64,000 bases of DNA from Alistipes sp. GTDB lineage: Bacteria > Bacteroidota > Bacteroidia > Bacteroidales > Rikenellaceae. Both the position numbers and the translations under genes were made by a program. The notes under the pieces were generated by a model. It was not told where the DNA came from. It saw only the letters and a list, made by a program, of their open reading frames with translations, and ran no database searches. This document shows, piece by piece, positions 24,476-31,769 of the stretch. Positions within the stretch are counted from its first letter, which is position 1. Each line of letters starts with the position of its first letter. The DNA is taken from contig JAGBXX010000010.1 in NCBI GenBank assembly GCA_017629035.1, positions 19,553-83,552 on the forward strand, written 5' to 3'.

Positions 24476-25384
24476 ATGACAAAACCTACACTCTTAGTTT
24501 TGGCTGCGGGCATGGGATCACGCTATGGCTCGCTCAAGCAGATGGATGGCGTTGGCCCTAATGGCGAGGCTATCATCGACTACTCGGTATATGATGCAAT
24601 ACGTGCCGGATTTGGCAAGGTGGTATTCGTAATCCGCCACTCGTTTGCCCAGGATTTCTGCGAGGTGTTCAACGCTGAGCGCTTTGGCCACCGCATCGAG
24701 GTGGAGTATGTATTCCAAGAGCTCGACAACCTTCCCGATGGCTTTACCCTCCCTGCCGAGCGCCAGAAGCCTTGGGGTACTAACCACGCTGTTATGATGG
24801 GTGCTGATGTTATCAACACGCCATTTGCTGTAATCAATGCCGACGACTTCTATGGCCGTGATGCTTATGCAGTTATAGGTCGCTATCTCTCTGAGCTTGC
24901 TGGTTCTGAGGGTAAGTACTGCATGGTGGGCTACGAGGTATCTAAGACTCTATCGGAGAATGGTACTGTGTCACGTGGCGTATGTACTGTAGATGCTGAG
25001 GGTAACTTGCAGGGTATGGTCGAGCGCACTAAGATTGAGCGTGTAAATGGCACTATCGTATTCCATGACCTTGGCACCGATGAGCCTTTGGCCGAGAATA
25101 CCCCTGTGTCGATGAATCTCTTTGGCTTTACGCCCGACTATTTTGCCCACTCTGAGGCATATTTCAAGGAGTTCTTGAAGGATAATATCGACAATCTCAA
25201 GTCGGAGTTCTTTATTCCACTCATGGTCAACAAGGTTATCAACGACGGCACTGCTTCGATGCGTGTGTTGCAGACCTCGGCTAAGTGGTTTGGTGTGACT
25301 TACAAGGAGGATAAGCCTCAGCTTATGCAGAAGATTGAGGAGCTTATTGCTGCGGGTGAGTACCCACGCAACCTCTGGGAGTAA
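24476..25384 (+). CDS. Sugar-phosphate nucleotidyltransferase
   Basis: Nucleotide-sugar pyrophosphorylase of 302 residues. LLVLAAGMGSRYGSLKQMDGVGPNGEAIIDYSVYDAIRAGF is the nucleotide-binding loop, PWGTNHAVMMG and FAVINADDFYGRDAY are the substrate and metal region. The family often is annotated UTP/glucose-1-phosphate uridylyltransferase-like, but the sugar is not determined by sequence alone. Start at 24476 chosen because the promoter ends at 24442 and the family N-terminus begins here. It is monocistronic with its own terminator. Confidence 0.85.
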   Translation: MTKPTLLVLAAGMGSRYGSLKQMDGVGPNGEAIIDYSVYDAIRAGFGKVVFVIRHSFAQDFCEVFNAERFGHRIEVEYVFQELDNLPDGFTLPAERQKPWGTNHAVMMGADVINTPFAVINADDFYGRDAYAVIGRYLSELAGSEGKYCMVGYEVSKTLSENGTVSRGVCTVDAEGNLQGMVERTKIERVNGTIVFHDLGTDEPLAENTPVSMNLFGFTPDYFAHSEAYFKEFLKDNIDNLKSEFFIPLMVNKVINDGTASMRVLQTSAKWFGVTYKEDKPQLMQKIEELIAAGEYPRNLWE

Positions 25385-25406
25385 GATCTTGAATTATAGT
25401 AAAATA

Positions 25407-25443
25407 AATAGGCTTGAACAGTTGTTCGAGCCTATTGTTTTTT
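25407..25443. terminator. Bidirectional terminator
   Basis: AATAGGCTTGAACA / TGTTCGAGCCTATT stem with a 2-nt loop and a T-run, between convergent genes. Confidence 0.82.
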
Positions 25444-25879
25444 ATATCTGTGCCATGAGTAGTGCCCAGACAATAAATCTGCCACATTTTCCCACCAACA
25501 TCCATAGTGCCGATGGCAGAAAACGAGCCTTGTAGAAGCCGAGTACCACGGCAAATACATCGCCCACGAATGGCACCCAGGTAAGTAGTGCAAGCCATGC
25601 TCCCCAGCGCTCCACCTTAGCTCGGTGGCTCTCTATTGTCTCGGGTTTTATCCTAAACCAGCGCTCCAGCCACTCGAGTTTGCCGAGCCAACCTACCCAG
25701 TACGACGTTAGGCCTCCTATCCAGTTGCCGAGTGTGGCTATAGTAACGGTGGTAATGGGGTCGCCACCGAGCGCCAGCATGCCTATGAGCAGGGCGTCGG
25801 AGCTGAACGGAAATATCGTTGCCGCCAGAAACGAGCCGAGGAATAGGCCCAGGTATCCATATTCGAGTAGTGACTCCAT
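25442..25879 (-). CDS. YqaA-like DedA-family membrane protein
   Basis: A 145-residue inner-membrane protein. MESLLEYGYLGLFLGSFLAATIFPFSSDALLIGMLALGGDP is the family N-terminus, so the ATG at 25879 is preferred over that at 25942. NWIGGLTSYWVGWLGK and WVPFVGDVFAVVLGFYKARF are the conserved re-entrant and loop motifs of the SNARE-associated/DedA fold. Related proteins are implicated in lipid scrambling and membrane homeostasis. Monocistronic. Confidence 0.85.
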   Translation of the reverse strand: MESLLEYGYLGLFLGSFLAATIFPFSSDALLIGMLALGGDPITTVTIATLGNWIGGLTSYWVGWLGKLEWLERWFRIKPETIESHRAKVERWGAWLALLTWVPFVGDVFAVVLGFYKARFLPSALWMLVGKCGRFIVWALLMAQI

Positions 25880-25898
25880 GAGGTGATTTTTGAGGTTG

Positions 25899-25906
25899 CA
25901 AATATA
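25899..25906 (-). promoter_or_regulatory. -7 element of the DedA-family gene
   Basis: TATATTTG on the minus strand, 20 bp before the start at 25879; it lies inside the longer alternative ORF and so supports the shorter start. Confidence 0.45.
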
Positions 25907-26000
25907 TGCAAATATCGAGGTTTTTGACTGTGTTGAGGCCAAAAATGTGATTTTTTGTAAAAAAATATGAGGTAGAGGTGCAACTTTGAAGAAAAATGTA

Positions 26001-26008
26001 TATTTTTG
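26001..26008 (+). promoter_or_regulatory. -7 element of the threonine dehydrogenase gene
   Basis: TATTTTTG fits TAnnTTTG and implies a leader of about 75 nt. The nearest TTTG (25985-25988) is too close, so the -33 box is unclear. Confidence 0.4.
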
Positions 26009-26088
26009 TTGTTGATTGCGACGCTTATTGGTCGTAGCTGTTTAGGATCTTATTAAACCAGAACATATAACTAACGTTAAACAATCAA

Positions 26089-27033
26089 ATGAAGCGCATT
26101 TTGGTCGTAGGTGCCGGTGGTCAGATTGGATCTGAGTTGGTACCATATCTTCGCTCTATTTATGGTGCATCGAATGTCGTTGCTACCGATGTAAAACACA
26201 ATGCTGTATTGGCTGAGGCTGGTCCATTCGAGTCACTCGATGCCCTCGATGCTAAGCAGTATGCCGAGCTTGTTGATAAGTACAAGATCGACTCTATCTT
26301 CAACCTCGTTGCTCTCCTTTCAGCTACTGGCGAGAAGAACCCACAGCTCGCAATGCGCATCAACATGGGTGCGTTGGAGAACTCTTTGGAGATCGCTCGC
26401 GAGAAGAACTGTGCTGTCTTCACTCCATCCTCTATCGGTGCTTTCGGTGGTGACTTCCCACGCGACAAGACTCCTCAGGATACAGTTATGCAGCCTAACA
26501 CTATCTACGGTGTATGTAAGGTGACTGGCGAGTTGCTCTCTAACTACTACCACTCACGCTTTGGTGTTGATACTCGTTCGGTACGTTTCCCAGGTATCAT
26601 CTCTAACGTGACATTGCCTGGTGGCGGTACCACTGACTACGCAGTAGAGATCTACTACGAGGCAGTTAAGGGTAACAAGTTCGTATGTAACATCGCTCCA
26701 GATGTATACATGGATATGATGTACATGCCTGATGCATTGCGTGCTACTGTTGAGCTTATGGAGGCTGATCCATCAAAGCTTAAGCACCGCAACTCATTCA
26801 ACATTGCAGCTATGAGCTTCACTCCAGAGATCATCCGTGAGGTTGTTGAGCGTCACGTTCCAGGTTTCCAGATGGAGTACAACGTAGACCCTGTTAAGGA
26901 TGTTATCTCACGCAGCTGGCCTAACTCTTTGGACGATACTTGCGCACGCGAGGAGTGGGGTTGGAAGCCACAGTGGGATCTCGAGTCTATGACAGTTGAT
27001 ATGCTCGAGGCTGTTCGTAAGAAGAATTTGTAG
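26089..27033 (+). CDS. SDR-type L-threonine 3-dehydrogenase
   Basis: NAD-dependent epimerase-fold enzyme of 314 residues. RILVVGAGGQIGSELVPYLR is the NAD site. FNLVALLSATGEKNP, FTPSSIGAFGGDFPRDKTPQDTVMQPNTIYGVCKVTGELL (Ser and YxxxK) and RFPGIISNVTLPGGGTTDYAVEIYYEA are signatures of the GalE-like threonine dehydrogenases that convert L-threonine to 2-amino-3-ketobutyrate. The codon choice is more uniform than its neighbours, as in strongly expressed genes. The usual partner 2-amino-3-ketobutyrate CoA ligase is not in the window. Confidence 0.88.
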   Translation: MKRILVVGAGGQIGSELVPYLRSIYGASNVVATDVKHNAVLAEAGPFESLDALDAKQYAELVDKYKIDSIFNLVALLSATGEKNPQLAMRINMGALENSLEIAREKNCAVFTPSSIGAFGGDFPRDKTPQDTVMQPNTIYGVCKVTGELLSNYYHSRFGVDTRSVRFPGIISNVTLPGGGTTDYAVEIYYEAVKGNKFVCNIAPDVYMDMMYMPDALRATVELMEADPSKLKHRNSFNIAAMSFTPEIIREVVERHVPGFQMEYNVDPVKDVISRSWPNSLDDTCAREEWGWKPQWDLESMTVDMLEAVRKKNL

Positions 27034-27060
27034 TATTTAACTATACTTCTTAATGTAAAT

Positions 27061-27099
27061 AGGGGATGTCCAACCTTTGGGGTAGGACCTCCCCTTTTT
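27061..27099 (+). terminator. Terminator of the threonine dehydrogenase gene
   Basis: AGGGGATGTCC / GGACCTCCCCT stem followed by five T. Confidence 0.8.
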
Positions 27100-27127
27100 G
27101 TAATACTTATATCAATATTTAGTAGCT

Positions 27128-28351
27128 ATGAAGCTAGTGACTCTTTTGCGTTTTGCTCTTGTGGCCCTGCTCCTGACTATATCTACAGCGGTAGTGTCGG
27201 CACAATCATTTGATGAAATATTATCTAAGGCCCATGAGGGCGATGCCCAGTCGCAGTTGGTTGTTGCCAAGGCCTATTTCAAGGGCGAAAGTGTCGCTCA
27301 TGACCTCGTTGTTGCCCACGAGTGGCTCAATAAGTCTGCCAGTCAGGGTAACGCCGAGGCGCAGTATCTCTTGGGCTACTGCTACGAGGATGGCGTAGGT
27401 GTGACAAAGGATCCTGCGGCTGCTACCCAGTGGTACCGCAAGGCCTCGGATGCGGGCTACGATGAGGCGCAGTGTGCCTTGGCTATCTGCTACGAAACTG
27501 GCTTGGGTGTGGAGGAGAATCAGGCTGAGGCCAATCGACTCTATCTGCTTGCTGCTGAACAGGGTAATCTCGTTGCGCAGTATAACCTCGGATATAATTA
27601 TAGCTATGGTGTTGGCTTTGCAAAGGATATGACTCAGGCTATTAAGTGGTACACCCTGGCGGCCGAGCAGGGTGATGAGGATGCGCAGGCCGAGGTTGCA
27701 AAGTATTACTATCAGACGCAGGGTAGTGATAGCCCTGAGGTTAAGAGGTATTTTGGTGCTGCTGCTCGAAAGGGTGTTGCCTGGGCGCAGACCATGGTTG
27801 GAGATATGTACTTCTATGGCGAAGGTGTTGAGCCGAGCTACCATAAGGCTGTCAGCTGGTACTCAAAGGCTGCCAGTCAGGGCGATGTAGAGGGTATTGC
27901 AAACTACGGTTTGTGTCTATATATGGGCTATGGTGTCCAGCAAAACCCATATATGGGTATGCAGTTGCTTGTGGCTGCGGCTGAAGAGGGTAGTGCCATG
28001 GCGCAGTTTAACGTGGGTTTTGCCTATCTCGACGATGGAGATCCTGTTGAGGCCCTCAAGTGGTTTAGACTCTCTGCCAAGCAGAACTATCCCGAGGCCC
28101 AGGCCTACATCGGCTACTGCTACTTCTACGGCCAGGGCGTAACTCTAAACTACTACGAGGCTGTGAAATGGTTTAAGCTTGCTGCCGACCAGGGTAATCT
28201 CTTAGGCAAGGGTTGTCTGGGCGTATGCTACTACTTTGGCACAGGTGTTACACGTAGTACGGAAAAGGGTCTTAAGCTGATGCGTGAGTCGGCACGAGGT
28301 GGTTGTGTTGAGGCTCAAGATGCTCTTCGTTCGCTGGGCTGCAGCTGGTAG
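27128..28351 (+). CDS. Secreted Sel1-repeat protein (10 repeats)
   Basis: A 407-residue exported solenoid with signal MKLVTLLRFALVALLLTISTAVVSAQ. Ten Sel1-like repeats of about 36 residues follow, of the type GNAEAQYLLGYCYEDGVGVTKDPAAATQWYRKAS. Repeats 5 and 8 are shorter and degenerate. Sel1 solenoids are protein-protein interaction platforms. A paralogue follows 35 bp downstream. No enzyme domain is fused. No clear promoter was found in the 94-bp gap upstream. Confidence 0.9.
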   Translation: MKLVTLLRFALVALLLTISTAVVSAQSFDEILSKAHEGDAQSQLVVAKAYFKGESVAHDLVVAHEWLNKSASQGNAEAQYLLGYCYEDGVGVTKDPAAATQWYRKASDAGYDEAQCALAICYETGLGVEENQAEANRLYLLAAEQGNLVAQYNLGYNYSYGVGFAKDMTQAIKWYTLAAEQGDEDAQAEVAKYYYQTQGSDSPEVKRYFGAAARKGVAWAQTMVGDMYFYGEGVEPSYHKAVSWYSKAASQGDVEGIANYGLCLYMGYGVQQNPYMGMQLLVAAAEEGSAMAQFNVGFAYLDDGDPVEALKWFRLSAKQNYPEAQAYIGYCYFYGQGVTLNYYEAVKWFKLAADQGNLLGKGCLGVCYYFGTGVTRSTEKGLKLMRESARGGCVEAQDALRSLGCSW

Positions 28352-28386
28352 TGAGGTGTCTGATTTTTAATAAAAATTTCTGAATT

Positions 28387-29280
28387 ATGCGTTTGTTTAG
28401 TCTTAAATGCCGTCTGCTTGTTGCGCTATTTGTAGCTCTCTCGGCACTCTCTGTTAGGGCACAATCAATCGATGATATATTCTTCTCGGCGTGTCAGGGC
28501 ATCGCCAAGTCGCAATATACGCTTGGTATCTGCTATCTTACTGGCGATGAAGTGCCACACGATGTCGAGGAGGGCGAAAGGTGGCTTTTAGAGGCTGCAA
28601 ATAGTGGTGATGCCGATATCCAAGCATGGGTGGGCGAAATCTACTTGCGTGGTGAGATCATTGAGCAGAGCTACGAAAATGCAATCAAGTGGTGTGACTC
28701 TGCCATGAAGAAAGGTAACGGTATGGCAGCACGCCTGCTCGCTGAAATGTACTATGGTGGTAAGGGCGTGCAGCGAGATGTGGCGAGGGCTGTAGAGTTG
28801 TTGCGTTTAGGTGCAGAGCGCAACGATGTTGATTCTATGTATTTGCTCTTCGGCCTAATGTTTTCCGATGTGGGGGTATCGTTCGATGAGGGTATGGAGA
28901 ATCTGTATAGAGCAGCCGAGATGGGACATCTGCAGTCGCAGTATGAGCTTGGTAAGGCGTACGAGTTAGGTTATATGGTTGAGCAGGACTACATTATGGC
29001 AGTCAATTGGTATACGCGTGCTGCCGTGAGTGGATATGCTTATGCGCAGCGTTCCTTGGGTCTGATGTACTACAATGGTGTGGGTGTCGATGTTGACTTA
29101 GAGGCGGCCATAAATCTATTTACTGCCGCTGCTAAGCAGGGCGATGCCGAGGCGCAGTTTGTCCTTGGAGAGTGCTACTACCATGGCATTGGCGTCGAGG
29201 TGGATATGGAAGAGGCCTATATATGGCTTCGCAAGGCTATGGAGCAGGAATACGAACCTGCCTTCGACTACTTTGGATAG
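28387..29280 (+). CDS. Secreted Sel1-repeat protein (7 repeats)
   Basis: A 297-residue paralogue of the preceding gene, with signal MRLFSLKCRLLVALFVALSALSVRAQ and about seven Sel1 repeats such as GYAYAQRSLGLMYYNGVGVDVDLEAAINLFTAAAKQ. Both mature proteins begin with the same SxDxI-type segment (QSFDEILSKA and QSIDDIFFSA), which supports tandem duplication. Its stop is followed after a single base by the stop of the convergent DUF4294 gene, so no terminator fits between them. Confidence 0.9.
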   Translation: MRLFSLKCRLLVALFVALSALSVRAQSIDDIFFSACQGIAKSQYTLGICYLTGDEVPHDVEEGERWLLEAANSGDADIQAWVGEIYLRGEIIEQSYENAIKWCDSAMKKGNGMAARLLAEMYYGGKGVQRDVARAVELLRLGAERNDVDSMYLLFGLMFSDVGVSFDEGMENLYRAAEMGHLQSQYELGKAYELGYMVEQDYIMAVNWYTRAAVSGYAYAQRSLGLMYYNGVGVDVDLEAAINLFTAAAKQGDAEAQFVLGECYYHGIGVEVDMEEAYIWLRKAMEQEYEPAFDYFG

Positions 29281-29281
29281 C

Positions 29282-29875
29282 CTAGAGCAGGCCAGCCTTG
29301 TAGTATAGCACTATCTGCTCGAGCATTGCATCTTCGCCCTTGGGGTCGTATTGCAGCTTGAGGTTGTTGCCAAATAATCGGGCGAGCATCTGGTAGAAGC
29401 TGGCTGTGAAGCCCGACCTGATATTCTTGATAATATTGAATACCGTGTGGTTTGTCTCACGGTCTATGAGCTTTAGCAGTACCATTCCCTCGAAACGTGT
29501 CATCTTCCAGAGCATTGGCGATATCTCCTCTTTGAGAGCATCTTCGAGGGCTTTGGTGTAACCCTTTTGGTCTTTGCGACGCTCAAATTCGGCAAGTCGC
29601 TCGTCGAGATCCTCCATGCGTCGTGCTGCCTCGAGGGCAAGGGGGTATACCTTCTTCACGGCCAGCACCATGCGCTGATACTTGCGTATGTCGCTATTGC
29701 GCTTGTATATGGGCACAGTCATCATGGTGATATGGAGTATCGAGTCGCCCTGAGCATCTATCTCCCAGCGTGCCGATGTTGCGCCACGCACACGCTGACG
29801 ACGTGCCTGTGCCTCGCAGTGGGGCACAGCAAGTGCAATCATCATTATCAGGAGTACTATTTTGCCAAGACGCAT
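29282..29875 (-). CDS. DUF4294 family secreted protein
   Basis: A 197-residue exported protein with signal MRLGKIVLLIMMIALAVPHCEAQ. The helical body IRKYQRMVLAVKKVYPLALEAARRMEDLDERLAEFERRKDQKGYTKALEDALKEEISPMLWKMTRFEGMVLLKLIDRETNHTVFNIIKNIRSGFTASFYQMLARLFG is typical of DUF4294, a Bacteroidota family of unknown function. The conserved Lys/Glu/Asp pattern (VYPLA, RETN) could be functional. Own promoter at 29893-29900. Confidence 0.85.
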   Translation of the reverse strand: MRLGKIVLLIMMIALAVPHCEAQARRQRVRGATSARWEIDAQGDSILHITMMTVPIYKRNSDIRKYQRMVLAVKKVYPLALEAARRMEDLDERLAEFERRKDQKGYTKALEDALKEEISPMLWKMTRFEGMVLLKLIDRETNHTVFNIIKNIRSGFTASFYQMLARLFGNNLKLQYDPKGEDAMLEQIVLYYKAGLL

Positions 29876-29892
29876 GTTGCTGTTAGTTTTTA

Positions 29893-29900
29893 CAAAGATA
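29893..29900 (-). promoter_or_regulatory. -7 element of the DUF4294 gene
   Basis: TATCTTTG on the minus strand, 18 bp before the start codon. Confidence 0.5.
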
Positions 29901-29921
29901 ACGATTTAGCTCCATATTTCG

Positions 29922-29952
29922 TTGTGTTTGTGAAATAAAATTCTTAATTTTG
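29922..29952 (+). promoter_or_regulatory. Promoter of the thioesterase gene
   Basis: TTG at 29922-29924, 20 bp, TAATTTTG at 29945-29952. Confidence 0.65.
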
Positions 29953-29984
29953 CTTTTGAATAAATCAATCAAACACTCAATATT

Positions 29985-30356
29985 ATGTTGGAAATAGGAC
30001 TTAAGCACAATAGTGTAATGCGTGTAGAGGCGGGTAACACCGCAGAGTTTATCGGTTCGGGCGATATGGCTGTCTTGGCAACGCCTGCCATGGTGGCACT
30101 TATGGAGAATGCCGCAATGCTTGCCGTGGCTCTCCATCTTGGCGAGGGCGAGACTACAGTTGGCTCAATGATTAGCACCTCGCATCTCAAGCCTTCGAAG
30201 GTTGGTAATGTTGTCGAGGCACGTGCTGAGCTTGTTGCTATCGAGGGTCGTAAGCTCGAGTTTAAGATCTCGGCCTACGATGGCGATACTCTCATAGGCG
30301 AGGGTGAGCATGTACGTTTTGTGGTAAATCGTGAGAAGTTCTTGTCTAAGTTGTAG
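29985..30356 (+). CDS. Hotdog-fold thioesterase (FlK-like)
   Basis: A 123-residue single hotdog domain. TPAMVALMENAA supplies the Thr and Glu, and STSHLKPSKVG the His, of the Thr-Glu-His triad known from fluoroacetyl-CoA thioesterase FlK. The same family contains many general acyl-CoA thioesterases, so fluoroacetate is not implied. Short signature EGEHVRFVV closes the fold. The stop codon is directly followed by the terminator of an oppositely oriented small RNA. Confidence 0.85.
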   Translation: MLEIGLKHNSVMRVEAGNTAEFIGSGDMAVLATPAMVALMENAAMLAVALHLGEGETTVGSMISTSHLKPSKVGNVVEARAELVAIEGRKLEFKISAYDGDTLIGEGEHVRFVVNREKFLSKL

Positions 30357-30358
30357 AC

Positions 30359-30483
30359 AAAAAAAGCTGATGTGCATTCCCCCAATAGCACTCTACCTAT
30401 AATCCCCAAATGAAAGCTTATAACCCAGATAGAATGCAATATGCACACCAGCTATATGTCGTGTTAAAATTTATCTCTTAACC
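30359..30483 (-). ncRNA. Candidate small RNA, rod-like, about 125 nt
   Basis: A strong minus-strand promoter (30490-30520) has no reading frame downstream. The predicted transcript folds into a long rod. Its outer stem of 13 bp (AGCTGGTGTGCAT at 30453-30441 with ATGCACATCAGCT at 30377-30365, one G-U pair) is followed by seven T at 30365-30359. Inner pairings GCA/TGC, CTATC/GGTAG and TATAA/TTATA continue toward a terminal loop. The shape recalls 6S-like RNAs, but I cannot assign a family, and no SRP, RNase P or tmRNA motif is present. The outer stem plus T-run is itself the terminator. Confidence 0.6.
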
Positions 30484-30489
30484 ACGGTG

Positions 30490-30520
30490 CAAAGTTAGTT
30501 TGTTGAAGTGCGTTAGACAA
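30490..30520 (-). promoter_or_regulatory. Promoter of the candidate small RNA
   Basis: On the minus strand TTG (30518-30520), 20 bp, TAACTTTG (30490-30497). No minus-strand gene lies within reach, which points to a noncoding transcript. Confidence 0.65.
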
Positions 30521-30599
30521 TACACGTATTACTTAATTACTAACCAAAATTACTGAATTTAGGTATAAACTACCTATTTTATCACACAAACACATATAA

Positions 30600-31505
30600 A
30601 TGGGGGTAAATGGTGATATTGTAAGGATCGAGACTATTGCTGATATCTATGCCTTTTATGGCAAGGAACCAATCAGCGATTATCTCGCCGTGATCGATAT
30701 GTCGCATAATGACAATCCACGGCCTCGCAAAATGTTTTTCGATATCTACTGTGTCATCTGTATCTTCGATGATTTCGACTGCAACCACGCTGCGCACATG
30801 AACTTCCTGGCCCCAGGCTCGGAGCTTATCTTTAAGCCCCATTGGTCTATGTGTGTTAGGGGCTGGATGCTCTGCTTTCATCCCAGTCTTATGCAGGGTA
30901 CGTTGCTTGCCAATCGTATGTCGGACTACGTATTCTTTGTCAATAAGTCTCAGGAGCAGATATGTATCAATGAGGTGGAGCGAGCCCTCTTGATAAGCTG
31001 TATGCAGTCGTTGAACTTCGAGCTTCAAAACCCATTCGATAAGTACTCTAAGCGTGTTATGGCCGGAGGTGTTATGGTGCTTCTCACGCAGTGTTTGAGG
31101 TTTTACGATAGGGTAAATTCCGAGGATAGACTGCGTCATAGCGATATTCTCAGACATGTCGACCTGCTGCTCAACTACCTCTACTCCTCGACACGCACTC
31201 CCGACCAGCTGCCCACGGTGGCATGGTGTGCCGAGAAGCTCAATATGAGTGCTAACTACTTTGGCGACCTTATGCGCAAGCATGGCTCGATGTCGGCACA
31301 GCAGTACATTCATCAGCGAATTATTAATGAGGTGAAGGTGCGCCTGGAGAGTGGTGATATGCCGATCAACGAGATTGCTTATAGCATGGGCTTCAAGCAC
31401 CCGCACCACCTCTCACGTATGTTCTCAAAGATTGTGGGCTGCACACCTCGAGAGTATCGCCTGCGTCAGCGTAGCGTCGGCCTTTCGTCTAAACTCACAG
31501 AGTAG
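30600..31505 (+). CDS. AraC-family transcriptional regulator
   Basis: A 301-residue DNA-binding protein. The N-terminal half is a cupin-like sensor (ISDYLAVIDMSHNDNPRPRKMFFDIYCVICIFDDFDC...FLAPGSELIFKPH). The C-terminal 100 residues hold two helix-turn-helix units (LPTVAWCAEKLNMSANYFGDLMRKHGSMSAQQYIHQRIINEVKVRLESGDMPINEIAYSMGFKHPHHLSRMFSKIVGCTPREYR), the AraC signature. The gene is monocistronic, 100 bp from the small RNA promoter that faces away from it. No adjacent metabolic target is obvious, and no canonical promoter is visible upstream. Confidence 0.93.
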   Translation: MGVNGDIVRIETIADIYAFYGKEPISDYLAVIDMSHNDNPRPRKMFFDIYCVICIFDDFDCNHAAHMNFLAPGSELIFKPHWSMCVRGWMLCFHPSLMQGTLLANRMSDYVFFVNKSQEQICINEVERALLISCMQSLNFELQNPFDKYSKRVMAGGVMVLLTQCLRFYDRVNSEDRLRHSDILRHVDLLLNYLYSSTRTPDQLPTVAWCAEKLNMSANYFGDLMRKHGSMSAQQYIHQRIINEVKVRLESGDMPINEIAYSMGFKHPHHLSRMFSKIVGCTPREYRLRQRSVGLSSKLTE

Positions 31506-31579
31506 TTGCACTTGAGCGTGCACGAGCCTTGGAATACTCCTTAATTTAGCTCTTATGGGCTATTGTACTGAGCCAAAAT

Positions 31580-31610
31580 TTTGTTTATTCAAAACTTTAC
31601 ACTATCTTTG
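31580..31610 (+). promoter_or_regulatory. Promoter of tRNA-Gln
   Basis: TTTG at 31580-31583, 19 bp, TATCTTTG at 31603-31610. Confidence 0.78.
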
Positions 31611-31631
31611 CACCCGCTTACGAGCAACGAT

Positions 31632-31705
31632 TGAGCCATGGTGTAACGGTAACACAGCAGATTTTGGTTCTGTTATTCTGAGTTCGAATCTCGGTGGCTC
31701 AACCA
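31632..31705 (+). tRNA. tRNA-Gln (anticodon TTG)
   Basis: Acceptor TGAGCCA / TGGCTCA, D arm GTGTAACGGTAACAC, anticodon arm GCAGA-TTTTGGT-TCTGT with anticodon TTG, T arm CTGAGTTCGAATCTCGG, discriminator A at 31702. A CCA follows in the DNA (31703-31705), unlike the other two tRNAs here. Core gene is 31632-31702. Confidence 0.93.
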
Positions 31706-31710
31706 TAAAA

Positions 31711-31742
31711 GTCCAACAGGGAGTCCCTTGTTGGATTTTTTT
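31711..31742 (+). terminator. Terminator of tRNA-Gln
   Basis: TCCAACAGGGA / TCCCTTGTTGGA stem with one bulge, followed by a run of T that merges into the next promoter. Confidence 0.75.
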
Positions 31743-31744
31743 TG

Positions 31745-31752
31745 TATATTTG
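31745..31752 (+). promoter_or_regulatory. -7 element of the 5'-nucleotidase gene
   Basis: TATATTTG, 17 bp before the start codon at 31770. It directly follows the tRNA terminator. Confidence 0.5.
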
Positions 31753-31769
31753 TGGCAAATAGATTGATT

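Noticed and set aside
30582-31409. 275-residue ORF opposite the AraC gene
   Set aside because: A shadow of the regulator. The plus-strand frame shows the complete AraC helix-turn-helix signature; the minus frame shows none.
31728-31769. Upstream in-frame start for the 5'-nucleotidase
   Set aside because: The start would lie in the tRNA terminator and before the -7 element at 31745-31752.
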